DNA of 64,000 nucleotides, taken from NCBI GenBank assembly GCA_017644105.1, contig JAEPMD010000001.1, positions 124,001-188,000 on the forward strand, read 5' to 3'. Position numbers and translations under genes: made by a program. The notes beneath the pieces are model-generated. The model saw only the letters and a program-made list of their open reading frames with translations. It made no database searches and was not told the DNA's origin. Source of the DNA: Rhizobiaceae bacterium. GTDB taxonomy: Bacteria > Pseudomonadota > Alphaproteobacteria > Rhizobiales > Rhizobiaceae. Below are positions 1-9,380 of the stretch, one piece after another (the first letter of the stretch is position 1; the number at the start of each line of letters is the position of its first letter).

Positions 1-452
1 AAACCAGACCAGGGATTGATCCATGACCAGATATTGCCAAACACGCTATGCATCATGAAAATTGCGATCCACCAAAATGTCCAAATGGAAAGCGGCAACA
101 TGTTCACAAGCGGATCTCTCGATCCGATCGCACCAATGACGATTAATCCCAGCACAATGACCAAAGACAAAATACTAACGAGGTCTTTGAGGGTCGCATT
201 TTGAAAGATGAAATCGAATGACGGCAATCTGATATGCAACGGTTTGAAAAATGAAAACACCCGATCATGCGGTAAGAACGCCACAAGCAACATGGATGAA
301 ATCACCGCCAGACATCCGCTGATAATGTAAATATTGGTGGGGAGGAGCAATACAATTCCCTGCTCGGATACATGGGCTGCGGCAATTTTTGTCGTCGACA
401 AAATCACAATCCATGCCATTATAAGCGCAGTAAAAAATGCTCTAACTCTCAT
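1..452 (-). CDS. Multi-pass membrane protein, 3' end outside window
   Basis: Reading the minus strand from ATG at 452 gives an open frame to the window edge, about 150 codons, so the C-terminus is missing. The start is preceded by GGAG nine bases upstream. The protein begins with a signal-like hydrophobic segment ending in AAAH, followed by a hydrophobic segment with the motif LLLPTNIYI and at least two more membrane spans. A motif NIWSWINPW near the edge resembles the N(I/V)W..NPW motif of membrane proteins sometimes annotated as fenitrothion hydrolase; that resemblance is from memory and says little about function. It is divergent from a copper-binding-type protein, so a metal-related or cytochrome-oxidase-related role is possible but unproven. 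Confidence 0.6.
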   Translation of the reverse strand, partial: MRVRAFFTALIMAWIVILSTTKIAAAHVSEQGIVLLLPTNIYIISGCLAVISSMLLVAFLPHDRVFSFFKPLHIRLPSFDFIFQNATLKDLVSILSLVIVLGLIVIGAIGSRDPLVNMLPLSIWTFWWIAIFMMHSVFGNIWSWINPWSG

Positions 453-529
453 TGCATTTATCTCCTTACGCTTGACACAAATATGCCAAACAATAATGTT
501 TGCATACTAACAACAACGGATGGGCGCCG

Positions 530-1339
530 ATGTCAAATAACCGCAAATTTGCGATCATTGCTATACTCATTTTGGGTGCTGCTGCATTATTTTGGTCATT
601 GAATACGGCAAGCGCACCCATTTTGGTATCGAATGTCAAAGCCGTTAAAATGAACGCGAACATGTATTCGGTTTATCTCAACATGCAAAATGATGGTGAC
701 GCGGATTTTATCACCAGCATTCAATCGACAGATCAAAACCATACCCATGTGATGGGTGCACATCCGACCTATGGTATTGCCATTCCAAAAGGAGCATCAC
801 CGAGTTTCTCATCCGATGGTGCACATATTATGGTCAGCGCGAATAGCGCCGAACTTAAAGCTGGCGAATTTATCCCGCTCACCATTAATTTTAAAAATTC
901 AAAATCTCAGCAAATCAAAGCGATTGTAGAAGACGCATCAGCTTCGGACACCATGGCAATTGGTGATGAAAGTGCGCCCATGGATCATTCCATGCATGGA
1001 AGTGCGAAAATTGAAGTTGGTGGGAACGACAACGCACCTGCCATTGAGATGAGTGTAACCCAAAACGATGACGAGACGTGGGCTGTAAATATTTCAACGC
1101 AGAATTTCGAGTTTTTCGAACCGCAAAAAGAACCAATGACGCATAAAGACGGTCAAGGTCATGGCCATCTTTATCTTAATGGATTAAAATTGCAGCGCAT
1201 GTATTCAAACACAGCCACAATCGGTAAATTGCCACAAGGACAACACGAAATTACCGTAACGCTCAATAGCAATGACCACAAAACCTATGCGATCAATGGC
1301 GAACCTGTATCAGCATCATCTGAAATCACAGCCGACTAA
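530..1339 (+). CDS. PCu(A)C-type copper-binding protein with a second HGHGHLY domain
   Basis: 269 residues. I chose ATG 530 over an upstream TTG at 500 because it puts a hydrophobic anchor (about residues 7-24) at the N-terminus. The first domain (about 30-130) ends like the copper chaperone PCu(A)C family, with GAHIM followed by a PLTINF strand; the usual upstream methionine/histidine ligands are partly present (THVMGAH). A Met/His-rich linker (MDHSMHG) leads to a second domain (about 150-269) with GQGHGHLYLNG and RMYSN, a pattern common in alphaproteobacterial periplasmic copper-associated proteins. It is probably periplasmic, anchored to the inner membrane, and may bind copper for delivery to cytochrome oxidase. 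It stands divergent from the membrane protein at 1-452. Confidence 0.7.
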   Translation: MSNNRKFAIIAILILGAAALFWSLNTASAPILVSNVKAVKMNANMYSVYLNMQNDGDADFITSIQSTDQNHTHVMGAHPTYGIAIPKGASPSFSSDGAHIMVSANSAELKAGEFIPLTINFKNSKSQQIKAIVEDASASDTMAIGDESAPMDHSMHGSAKIEVGGNDNAPAIEMSVTQNDDETWAVNISTQNFEFFEPQKEPMTHKDGQGHGHLYLNGLKLQRMYSNTATIGKLPQGQHEITVTLNSNDHKTYAINGEPVSASSEITAD

Positions 1340-1362
1340 ATCATGTTATACCGGAGGAAACC

Positions 1363-2736
1363 ATGTCAGATAAATCGATGATTAGCCCAAGCGAATTAAG
1401 GGCAAAGTTCTCATCCGCTATGTCGCTCATGTATCGCGATGAAGTTCCTGCCTATGGCACATTGATGGATTTGGTTGCTGAGGTAAATTCTTCAACGCTT
1501 GATGCAGACCAAGAACTTGCACAAACGCTTAAATCAACCAATGGACTTGCACGCATATCAGATGAACGACATGGTGCCATTCGTCTTGGCACCGAAGATG
1601 AGTTGAAGTTGATCCGCCGGGCATTTTTTCAAATGGGTATGTTCCCCGTTGGCTATTATGATTTAAGCGTTGCAGGAATTCCCGTTCATTCAACGGCATT
1701 TAGACCCATTGATGGCGACGCGTTATCAATCAATCCCTTTAGAATTTTCACATCTTTATTGAGGTTGGATCTGATTGAAGATGAGGCATTAAAAACGGAT
1801 GCCCAAGCCGTTCTTGCTGAACGACAAATCTTTACCGATAGACTGGTTGAAATGATCGATCAGGCTGAAGCACAAGGTGGAGTTTATCACAAGGATGCAG
1901 ATGAGTTTATCACTGAAATTCTCATTACATTTAAATGGCATCCCGAGGCCAATATCACCCAAGAGCTTTATGATCGTTTGCACCAAGAGCATCGTTTAAT
2001 TGCCGATGTGGTGTCCTTCAAAGGCCCGCATATCAACCACCTTACACCGCGCACGCTTGATATCGATCAGGTTCAGGATTTGATGCCTTCGCGCAATATT
2101 GCACCCAAAGCTGTGATCGAAGGACCGCCAAACCGCAAATGTCCGATTTTGCTGCGCCAGACCTCATTTAAAGCGCTGGAAGAATCGGTCGATTTTGTAG
2201 GTGTCAAAGATGGCAAACATACCGCGCGATTTGGTGAGATTGAGCAACGCGGCATCGCGTTAACACCCAAGGGCCGTGCGCTTTATGATCGTCTGCTAAA
2301 CGAAACAAGAGCCAAATGCACACCTGCTCCCGATGGATCTAATGCACAAGAATATGTTCAAGTGCTGCAGGAAACATTCTCAGCTTTTCCGGATGATTGG
2401 GCAACAATCAGAAAAGAGGAACTCGGCTATTTTCAGTATCAGCTCACTGAAGGTCAAAGCGAAACACTAGATGATCAATCATTTGAAGACATGGTTCAAT
2501 CCGGTCAAATTCTATTTAGCCCCATCGTATATGAAGATTTTTTACCCGTAAGTGCAGCCGGTATCTTCCAGTCTAATTTAGGTGATAAAAAAGCAGCCAA
2601 TATTGCGCATAATTCTAATCAGGAATTATTTGAAACCCAGCTCGGTGCCAAAGTTTTAGATGAATTTGCGCATTATGCAGACTTAGAAAACGCCTCAAAA
2701 GAACAATGCTTGAAACAGCTTAAGGTCAGCCATTAA
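1363..2736 (+). CDS. hglS: 2-oxoadipate dioxygenase/decarboxylase (DUF1338, HglS type)
   Basis: 457 residues, full length for the family, with a strong GGAGG ribosome site just before ATG. HglS uses Fe(II) to convert 2-oxoadipate to D-2-hydroxyglutarate in D-lysine catabolism. The conserved stretches RRAFFQMGMFP, VHSTAFRP and NPFRIFTSLLR are present. The metal ligands I remember for the Pseudomonas putida enzyme (His70, His226, Glu294) and its substrate Arg74 fall at exactly the same numbers here. The fold is VOC-like. No other lysine-degradation gene is adjacent; the 3' end overlaps the tail of the convergent AraC gene by 11 bases. Confidence 0.88.
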   Translation: MSDKSMISPSELRAKFSSAMSLMYRDEVPAYGTLMDLVAEVNSSTLDADQELAQTLKSTNGLARISDERHGAIRLGTEDELKLIRRAFFQMGMFPVGYYDLSVAGIPVHSTAFRPIDGDALSINPFRIFTSLLRLDLIEDEALKTDAQAVLAERQIFTDRLVEMIDQAEAQGGVYHKDADEFITEILITFKWHPEANITQELYDRLHQEHRLIADVVSFKGPHINHLTPRTLDIDQVQDLMPSRNIAPKAVIEGPPNRKCPILLRQTSFKALEESVDFVGVKDGKHTARFGEIEQRGIALTPKGRALYDRLLNETRAKCTPAPDGSNAQEYVQVLQETFSAFPDDWATIRKEELGYFQYQLTEGQSETLDDQSFEDMVQSGQILFSPIVYEDFLPVSAAGIFQSNLGDKKAANIAHNSNQELFETQLGAKVLDEFAHYADLENASKEQCLKQLKVSH

Positions 2737-3775
2737 CTTTGAAACGATTGGCAAGGGTTTGTTGAGATACCGCAAATAATCGCGGCGTGGTCCCTGTCCA
2801 TCGCTTAAATGCAATATGGAAATTAGCGGCTGACGAAAATCCCGTTCGTTGCGAGATCTCTTCAATGGTTTCGTGTCCATTATGCAATTCGCGAATGGCG
2901 ATGTCGCGACGCAAGCCGTCCTTTATTTCCTGAAAGGATGTACCGTCATCTTTCAGACGGCGCATCAAAGTTCGAGGCTCGAGGTTAAGCTCGCCAGCAA
3001 CAAAGGCAAGATTACAATCATCCCATGTTGAGCGATACAATATTTCGCGGATCTGAAGCGTTCTTGTGTTTTCATGCAAACTGGTAAACAACCAATCTCT
3101 CGGCGCACGCTTTAAAAACTCAACCAGCTCCGTATCGGTTCGCCCAACCGGTCTTTGGTGTTTGGCCAGTTCAAATGAAATGGAAGAATGTGCCGCACCA
3201 AAATCAATTTGCGTTGGGAAAATGACATTATAATCCTCGACAAATTCGGGCGCTTCGAAGGCAAATTGAACAGATTGAACGGCGACTTCTCTGCCGGCCA
3301 TCCAAGATAAAAGACCATGGGCAAGTTTTAAAATCAGCATATGGCCAAATCTTTGAACTGGCTGCTCCCCAATTGGTTTGAGTGAGAGCTCATATTCATT
3401 GTCATTGTTGATGAGCTCAAACTGATAATCATCCAATAAAAGGTTCCAAAAGGTTGAAAATTTAAACAATACCGAGGGAAGGGATTTCGCCTGACGCACT
3501 GTGGTGATCAGATGTTGCAGGGCTCGCACCCTTACCGGCCTTGCCCAAAGCCCCATCATCTCATCGCTGGTTTCAATGGCAGCAATGGCATAAAGCCAAA
3601 TGATTTGATCGAGCGTTACCCGTTGAAACGGCTGCCCATCGCCATCAATAAGGCCCGCGCGTAACAAAAACGAATCCAGCTGTTCCTTGGAACAAATGGT
3701 GCTTAATGCATCAAGCCAATCATCAATAAATAAAGATGAAACCGTGGCAACGCGCGCTGAATGATAAACTCTCAT
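2726..3775 (-). CDS. AraC-family regulator, probable regulator of the dmd operon
   Basis: 349 residues. The N-terminal two thirds resemble the arabinose-binding-type ligand domain of AraC regulators that have PF12625-like architecture; the C-terminus carries two helix-turn-helix units (FVAGELNLEPRTLMRRLKDD and EEISQRTGFSSAANFHIAFK), then the family signature RWTGTTPR. It is transcribed away from dmdC, 113 bp apart, and the gap holds repeated TTTGTCA-like half-sites, one overlapping its own start codon. The position suggests that it controls dmdCDBA and itself. The ligand is unknown; DMSP or an intermediate such as methylmercaptopropionate or acrylate is a guess. I know of GntR-type and other regulators for dmdA, not of an AraC-type one. 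Confidence 0.82.
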   Translation of the reverse strand: MRVYHSARVATVSSLFIDDWLDALSTICSKEQLDSFLLRAGLIDGDGQPFQRVTLDQIIWLYAIAAIETSDEMMGLWARPVRVRALQHLITTVRQAKSLPSVLFKFSTFWNLLLDDYQFELINNDNEYELSLKPIGEQPVQRFGHMLILKLAHGLLSWMAGREVAVQSVQFAFEAPEFVEDYNVIFPTQIDFGAAHSSISFELAKHQRPVGRTDTELVEFLKRAPRDWLFTSLHENTRTLQIREILYRSTWDDCNLAFVAGELNLEPRTLMRRLKDDGTSFQEIKDGLRRDIAIRELHNGHETIEEISQRTGFSSAANFHIAFKRWTGTTPRLFAVSQQTLANRFKVNG

Positions 3776-3822
3776 GACAAATTCATATTCAAATTTGTCA
3801 CTTTTTAAAAGGATTTTGTCAC
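3775..3822. promoter_or_regulatory. Phased TTTGTCA half-sites between araC-type gene and dmdC
   Basis: Three copies of one motif. TGACAAATT at 3775-3783 and its exact reverse complement at 3792-3800 form a 9-bp inverted repeat with 8-bp spacing. A direct copy (8 of 9 bases) sits at 3813-3821, exactly 21 bp after the second. Direct repeats two helical turns apart are typical of AraC-family binding, so this is a likely operator for the divergent regulator. Confidence 0.6.
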
Positions 3823-3888
3823 ATAGAGTGTATTTTTGATTCAGAACATTGATAGTATGACATTATAGAATAATCAAAGAGGTTTCCC

Positions 3889-5673
3889 ATGCCATATAAT
3901 GCGCCAATCGACGATATCATGTTCAATATTGAGCATTTATCATCCTGGGCGGATGTCACAGCGCTTGAAACCTATTCAGATATCACAAGTCAGGATGCAG
4001 AAGCAGTACTGGATGGTTTTGGCCGTTTTTGCTCTGAAACGATTGCCGAACTCACATCAATTGGCGACACGACGGGTTCAAAGTTTGACGGCAAAAAAGT
4101 TATCCTGCCAGATGAATTTAAAACCGCCTATGATCAGTTTGTAGAGATGGGTTGGCAAAGCCTACCGCATGATGCGTCGCACGGCGGCATGGGCCTGCCA
4201 CGGGCATTGGGAGCTGCCGCCACTGAAATATTAAATTCCTCTGATCTGAGCTTCGGGCTATGCCCTCTTTTAACAGACGGTGCGGTAGACGCATTAATAC
4301 TCGCTGGTTCTGAGGATCAAAAAGCACTTTATCTCGAAAACCTCATTTCTGGTCGCTGGACTGGAACAATGAACCTCACTGAACCTCAGGCAGGCAGTGA
4401 TCTTGGCCGGGTGCGAACAAAGGCCGTGCAAAACAACGATGGCACCTATGCTGTCAGCGGCACCAAGATTTATATCACCTATGGTGAACATGAATTATCA
4501 GAAAACATCATTCATCTGGTTCTAGCACGCACGCCGGATGCGCCTCCTGGGCCCAAGGGTCTCAGCCTCTTTATTGTGCCGAAATATCTCGTCAAAGATG
4601 ATGGCACGCTCGGCGAGCGCAATGGCGTGAACTGCATCAGCATTGAACATAAACTTGGTATTAAAGCGAGCCCAACAGCTGTGCTTGAATATGAAAACGC
4701 CACAGGTTTTTTAATCGGCGAAGAAAATCACGGTCTGCAATATATGTTTATCATGATGATGAGTGCACGGTTCTTAGTTGGCATTCAGGGCGTTGCCGTG
4801 TCAGAACGCGCATATCAACATGCGCTCGCATATGCCAAAGACCGTGAGCAAAGCCCACCAGTTGATCGCTCGAAAAATGAAGCCGTGACCATCGCGCATC
4901 ATCCAGATGTTCGCCGCATGCTTTTGCGCATGAAGGCGCTGGTTGAAGGTGGGCGCGCATTATCGATTGCAACCGCCGGCCTCTTGGATCTGGCGAAAAA
5001 CGGAAGTGAAGAGCAAGCCTTAACAGCAAAACCCATCGCCGAATTTCTTGTGCCATTGGTGAAAAGCTTTTGTACTGAACGTGCATTGGAAGTTACATCG
5101 CTTGGTGTTCAAATTCATGGCGGCATGGGCTTTATTGAAGAAACAGGCGTCGCACAATTTTATCGCGACGCGCGCATCCTGCCTATTTATGAGGGCACAA
5201 CAGCCATTCAGGCCAATGATCTTCTGGGCCGGAAAATTCTGCGCGATAAAGGCGCACTTGCCAAAGAGATCATGGTTCAGATCGAAGAGACAGAAACATC
5301 ACTGAAATCTGGAAGTCCGCAAGCAATTGGTTTTGCCAACAATCTGGAAAGAGCCCGCAAGGCATTTAATGACAGCATTGACTGGCTCATCGATCAAGCA
5401 GGTGACGACATCAACAATGTTTACGCCGGAAGCGTGCCGATCCTCATGTTGGCCGGAAACCTGGCTGTCGGCTGGCAGTTTGGCAAATCCATCTTGGCGG
5501 CCGAAGCACATATTGCAGACGGCAAGAACACGGCTTTCCATGCAGAAAAAGTCGCGACCGCCTGCTTTTACGCGCAACATATCCTTGTCGAGTGCGAGTT
5601 AGAAAAAGCACGAATTACAGCAGGTGCCGACAGCATCTATGCAGATGCCTTCAAAGATTTTGCAACCGCATGA
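3889..5673 (+). CDS. dmdC: 3-(methylthio)propanoyl-CoA dehydrogenase DmdC
   Basis: 594 residues, the long acyl-CoA dehydrogenase form with an extra C-terminal domain. It oxidises methylmercaptopropionyl-CoA to methylthioacryloyl-CoA with FAD, in the DMSP demethylation pathway. Seen in the sequence: TEPQAGSDLG and a FAD-binding GTKIYIT region in the middle domain, QIHGGMGFIEE, and the catalytic glutamate in YEGTTAIQ at residue 435, the same number I remember for Roseovarius DmdC. First gene of the dmd operon, with AGAGG ahead of ATG, followed 36 bp later by dmdD. The acyl-CoA dehydrogenase superfamily is broad; the assignment rests mainly on the operon with dmdA. Confidence 0.9.
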   Translation: MPYNAPIDDIMFNIEHLSSWADVTALETYSDITSQDAEAVLDGFGRFCSETIAELTSIGDTTGSKFDGKKVILPDEFKTAYDQFVEMGWQSLPHDASHGGMGLPRALGAAATEILNSSDLSFGLCPLLTDGAVDALILAGSEDQKALYLENLISGRWTGTMNLTEPQAGSDLGRVRTKAVQNNDGTYAVSGTKIYITYGEHELSENIIHLVLARTPDAPPGPKGLSLFIVPKYLVKDDGTLGERNGVNCISIEHKLGIKASPTAVLEYENATGFLIGEENHGLQYMFIMMMSARFLVGIQGVAVSERAYQHALAYAKDREQSPPVDRSKNEAVTIAHHPDVRRMLLRMKALVEGGRALSIATAGLLDLAKNGSEEQALTAKPIAEFLVPLVKSFCTERALEVTSLGVQIHGGMGFIEETGVAQFYRDARILPIYEGTTAIQANDLLGRKILRDKGALAKEIMVQIEETETSLKSGSPQAIGFANNLERARKAFNDSIDWLIDQAGDDINNVYAGSVPILMLAGNLAVGWQFGKSILAAEAHIADGKNTAFHAEKVATACFYAQHILVECELEKARITAGADSIYADAFKDFATA

Positions 5674-5709
5674 GCATGAAAAGAGTTTGAGTTTAGAAAG
5701 GCGACATAA

Positions 5710-6516
5710 ATGTCCGACATGAAACCACTACCAGAATATGAAAAGCTCAAACTTGAAGCGCAGGATAACGATGTTGTTATCCTCACGCTCAATCGCCCAG
5801 ACAAACGCAATGCGCTGGATGTGCAATCGATTGAAGAGCTGGTTGATTTCTTTTCCAACACATCCAAACTTGGCGTGAAAGCCGTTGTCTTAGCTGGCGC
5901 CGGTGACCACTTTTGTGCCGGGCTTGATTTGATAGAACATTGGAAGGCGGATCGCAGCCCGGATGAATTTATGCATGTGTGCATGCGATGGCACGAAGCG
6001 TTCAATAAAATGGAATATGGCGGTGTACCGATCATTGCAGCACTCAAAGGCGCTGTTGTGGGCGGTGGTCTTGAATTGGCAAGCGCGGCTCATATCCGGG
6101 TGATCGACGAGACAACCTATTTTGCATTGCCCGAAGGACAACGCGGTATCTTTACAGGTGGCGGCGCAACCATTCGCGTCTCTGACATGATCGGCAAATC
6201 TCGCATGATCGATATGATCCTGATGGGGCGTGTTTATCAGGGCCAAGAGGCCGTAGATTTGGGATTAGCGCAATATATGACTGAAGGTTCAAGCTTGGAC
6301 AAAGCCATCGAACTTGCCGATCGCGCTGCGCAGAATTTACCGCTAACGAATTTTGCGATTTGTTCGGCGATTAGTCACCTTAATAATATGTCAGCCATGG
6401 ATGCTGCTTACGCAGAAGCTGTTGTGGCTGGTGTTGTGAATACCCAACCAGAAGCACGTGCGCGCCTGGAGGCCTTTGCCAATAAATCGGCTGCACGCGT
6501 TAGACCCAATGAGTAG
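5710..6516 (+). CDS. dmdD: Methylthioacryloyl-CoA hydratase DmdD
   Basis: 268 residues, crotonase fold. It hydrates methylthioacryloyl-CoA, releasing methanethiol and acetaldehyde. Oxyanion-hole segments are [11 protein letters not shown] and [15 protein letters not shown]; the two candidate catalytic glutamates are E122 (in GGGLELA) and E142 (in [10 protein letters not shown]), one residue off the E121/E141 pair I remember from Ruegeria pomeroyi DmdD. That double-glutamate layout and the [10 protein letters not shown] motif separate it from a general enoyl-CoA hydratase such as an AcuH-type substitute. Third enzyme of the pathway, second gene of the operon. Confidence 0.87.
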   Translation: MSDMKPLPEYEKLKLEAQDNDVVILTLNRPDKRNALDVQSIEELVDFFSNTSKLGVKAVVLAGAGDHFCAGLDLIEHWKADRSPDEFMHVCMRWHEAFNKMEYGGVPIIAALKGAVVGGGLELASAAHIRVIDETTYFALPEGQRGIFTGGGATIRVSDMIGKSRMIDMILMGRVYQGQEAVDLGLAQYMTEGSSLDKAIELADRAAQNLPLTNFAICSAISHLNNMSAMDAAYAEAVVAGVVNTQPEARARLEAFANKSAARVRPNE

Positions 6517-6567
6517 CGGGTCTTAATCTGAAATCAAACAGTCATGTTTTAACGGGAGGAAACAGGC

Positions 6568-8193
6568 ATGCAAAAAAACTTCGATGCATTCGATAAAATC
6601 GGTGCCAATTATGTGCCGCTATCTCCCGTATCTTTCTTAAATCACGCTGAAACATTGCACCGTCAACGCACGGCTGTCGTTTATGGTGATATCAAACGCA
6701 GTTGGGCCGAAACGGCAAAACGAATTCGCGGTTTTGCCAAAGGGCTCGCATCCATGGGCATTAAAAAGGGCGATACGGTTTCCGTTCTTTGCCCAAATAT
6801 CCCAGAAATGCTCGAATTGCATTTTGCACTACCCGTGTCTGGCGCGGTGCTCAACACACTTAATACCCGTTTAGAGCCTGAAACCATCGCCTATATTCTT
6901 GATCATGCCGACACGCAGCTCCTGATTGTTGATCAAGAACTAATTCCTGTGGTCGAAAAAGTATTTGAGATCATGGGACGTACAGTGCCGGTCATCGAGA
7001 TAAGCGATCCCAATGCACCAAGCCCTCATACACTGGGTGGCAAGAATTACGATGATGTGATTGAGACCGATATAAACGTGAAACCCATGAGTGGATTTCC
7101 ACGCGATGAATGGGATGCGATTTGTCTTAATTATACGTCCGGTACTTCCGGCCGTCCAAAGGGCGTGGTCTATCACCATCGCGGCGCCTATCTTATGGCA
7201 TTGGGCACCATTGCTGCATGGCAAACACCGCATTATCCAACCTATTTGTCAGTGGTTCCGATGTTCCACTGCAATGGTTGGGGACATCCGTGGGTTATGG
7301 CTATGCTGGGCGGCACGGTCGTTTTCACCCGCACCATGGCGGCGGATGTATTGCTTGAAGCGATCGGCAAATATGCCGTTACGCATTTCGGCGCAGCACC
7401 TATTATCTTGCAGATGCTGACTGATGCGAAATCTGACGATATGAAGCCATTTGATCCAAAGGTCAAAGTGTTAACTGCTGGTGCGCCACCGCCGCCATCG
7501 GTACTGGAAAAAACCAAATCAATGGGTTTAGAGGTCATGCAAGTTTATGGCCTCACTGAAACTTACGGACATATCTCTCAATGCTTATGGCAAGAAAGTT
7601 GGGAAGATCTCGATGATGCCAAACAAGCACAGCTGCAAGCCCAGCAGGGTATAGCTATGCCGATGGTTGATTTGGTCACTGTGATTGACCGAGATAAAGA
7701 TCAGCCTGTGCCAGCAGATAGCGAAACACAAGGTGAAATCGCTATTCGCGGCAACACTGTTATGAAGGGCTATTACAAGGATATTCGGGCAACGCAAGAC
7801 GCCTTTGCAAATGGCTATTTCTGGTCAGGTGATGGCGCAGTGGTCGATCCCGATGGCTATATCCAGATCAAGGATCGCCTCAAAGATGTGATCATTTCCG
7901 GCGGGGAGAATATTTCCTCTGTTGAAGTGGAAGCCGTGCTTTTCCGCCATCCTTCTATACAGGCGGCCGCGATTGTCGCAAAGCCTGATCCCAAATGGGG
8001 TGAAGTCCCTTGCGCTTTTGTTGAACTGAGAGACGGCGCTGAGGCAAATGAAGACGATATCATCAGTTTCTGCCGCGAACATTTAGCGGGTTTTAAAACA
8101 CCTAAGAAAATTGTTTTCGCTGAATTACCAAAAACATCAACTGGGAAAATACAAAAGTTCAAGCTTCGCGAACTAGCTAAGTCACTGGATTAG
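6568..8193 (+). CDS. dmdB: 3-methylmercaptopropionyl-CoA ligase DmdB
   Basis: 541 residues, ANL-superfamily acyl-CoA synthetase. It activates methylmercaptopropionate with ATP and CoA. The P-loop-like motif is YTSGTSGRPKGV, followed by VPMFHCNGWG, the YGLTETYG adenylate motif, the hinge SGDGAVVDPDGYIQIKDR and the C-terminal catalytic lysine in TSTGKIQK. Start has a strong GGGAGG. Similar medium-chain ligases exist outside DMSP metabolism, but the order dmdC-dmdD-dmdB-dmdA makes this the pathway ligase. Only four bases separate its stop from dmdA. Confidence 0.88.
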   Translation: MQKNFDAFDKIGANYVPLSPVSFLNHAETLHRQRTAVVYGDIKRSWAETAKRIRGFAKGLASMGIKKGDTVSVLCPNIPEMLELHFALPVSGAVLNTLNTRLEPETIAYILDHADTQLLIVDQELIPVVEKVFEIMGRTVPVIEISDPNAPSPHTLGGKNYDDVIETDINVKPMSGFPRDEWDAICLNYTSGTSGRPKGVVYHHRGAYLMALGTIAAWQTPHYPTYLSVVPMFHCNGWGHPWVMAMLGGTVVFTRTMAADVLLEAIGKYAVTHFGAAPIILQMLTDAKSDDMKPFDPKVKVLTAGAPPPPSVLEKTKSMGLEVMQVYGLTETYGHISQCLWQESWEDLDDAKQAQLQAQQGIAMPMVDLVTVIDRDKDQPVPADSETQGEIAIRGNTVMKGYYKDIRATQDAFANGYFWSGDGAVVDPDGYIQIKDRLKDVIISGGENISSVEVEAVLFRHPSIQAAAIVAKPDPKWGEVPCAFVELRDGAEANEDDIISFCREHLAGFKTPKKIVFAELPKTSTGKIQKFKLRELAKSLD

Positions 8194-8197
8194 AAAA

Positions 8198-9304
8198 ATG
8201 AACCAAATCATCGCACGATCATCGCGCCTTCGCGCAACCCCGTTTACCCCGCGTGTAGAAGCAGCAGGAGTAAAAGGATATTCCGTTTATAATCGGATGC
8301 TCTTGCCAACAGCCTTTGAATCAATGGAGGCTGATTATCATCATCTAAAATCCCATGTTCAGGTCTGGGATGTGGCGGTTGAACGTCAGGTTGAACTAAA
8401 CGGCCCTGATGCGACGAAACTGATGCAGGTTTTAACACCGCGTGATTTGAGCAAGATGCAATCTGACCAATGTTATTATGTGCCGATTGTCGATGATAAC
8501 GGCAAAATGCTCAATGATCCGGTCGCCCTTAAGCATAGTGACACACGCTGGTGGATTTCTATTGCTGATAGCGACCTGCTCTTATGGGTCAAAGGCCTTG
8601 CGGTCGGCATGAACCTTAATGTGGATGTTTTTGAACCGGATGTGTCGCCTTTGGCCGTTCAAGGGCCGAAATCCGATGAACTGATGGAACGTGTCTTTGG
8701 GTCTGAAGTGAGAGATATTCGTTTCTTCCGCAAAAAACGTCTAAAATTTGCCAATACGTCCTTCATTGTCGCCCGGTCCGGATACTCCAAGCAAAGTGGT
8801 TTTGAGATCTATGTCGAAGGCGGCCAACACGGTGTTTACATATGGGATGCGTTGTTTGAAGCGGGTGAAGATCTCAATGTCCGAGCCGGGTGCCCAAATC
8901 TCATCGAACGCGTTGAAGGCGGCTTGCTAAGCTATGGCGGCGATATGAATATGACCAATACGCCGCTTGAATGCGGACTGGGTAAGTTCTGCAGTCTGAC
9001 ACAAAACGTCGACTATATTGGTAAAGCCGCGCTTATGCGCGAAGCCAAAAATGGCCCATCCAAACAAATCCGGCCGATATCTGTTCTCGGTGATCCCCTC
9101 ACTCCATTACAATCACCGCACTCGATCATTAATGGCAACCGTGAAGTCGGCCAAGTCACAGCAGCTGTTTGGTCACCCGATTTTAAAACAAATGTCGCGA
9201 TCGGCATGGTGGATAAAGATCATTGGAATCCAGGAACAGAATTTGACATTTATACGCATGACGGTCGGCGAACCGCGAGAATTGAAGAAAAATTCTGGAA
9301 TTAG
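8198..9304 (+). CDS. dmdA: Dimethylsulfoniopropionate demethylase DmdA
   Basis: 368 residues, close in length to the SAR11 and Ruegeria enzymes. It moves a methyl group from DMSP to tetrahydrofolate, giving methylmercaptopropionate; the fold is that of the glycine-cleavage T protein. Stretches match remembered DmdA closely: HVQVWDVAVERQVE, WWISIADSD, VQGPKS, ARSGYSKQ and CPNLIERVE followed by LLSYGGD. This is the diagnostic gene of the pathway. There is no good ribosome site of its own; the short gap after dmdB suggests coupled translation. No clear terminator follows, so the next small gene may be cotranscribed. Confidence 0.96.
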   Translation: MNQIIARSSRLRATPFTPRVEAAGVKGYSVYNRMLLPTAFESMEADYHHLKSHVQVWDVAVERQVELNGPDATKLMQVLTPRDLSKMQSDQCYYVPIVDDNGKMLNDPVALKHSDTRWWISIADSDLLLWVKGLAVGMNLNVDVFEPDVSPLAVQGPKSDELMERVFGSEVRDIRFFRKKRLKFANTSFIVARSGYSKQSGFEIYVEGGQHGVYIWDALFEAGEDLNVRAGCPNLIERVEGGLLSYGGDMNMTNTPLECGLGKFCSLTQNVDYIGKAALMREAKNGPSKQIRPISVLGDPLTPLQSPHSIINGNREVGQVTAAVWSPDFKTNVAIGMVDKDHWNPGTEFDIYTHDGRRTARIEEKFWN

Positions 9305-9380
9305 TTGTATTTTTGTTAAGCTTCGGGAAACTTTCGGTTTTTAAGGTCGATTAAAAAACTCTAAAGATGGGTGTTGAATA

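Noticed and set aside
472-500. TTGACA-N17-AATGTT as promoter of the PCu(A)C-type gene
   Set aside because: The -35 is perfect but the -10 is poor, so I did not list it as a feature.
500-529. TTG start for the PCu(A)C-type protein
   Set aside because: It adds ten polar residues before the membrane anchor without a ribosome site; ATG 530 fits better.
4751-5086. 111-codon minus-strand open frame inside dmdC
   Set aside because: It is antisense to a strongly conserved acyl-CoA dehydrogenase region and shows no recognisable protein features.
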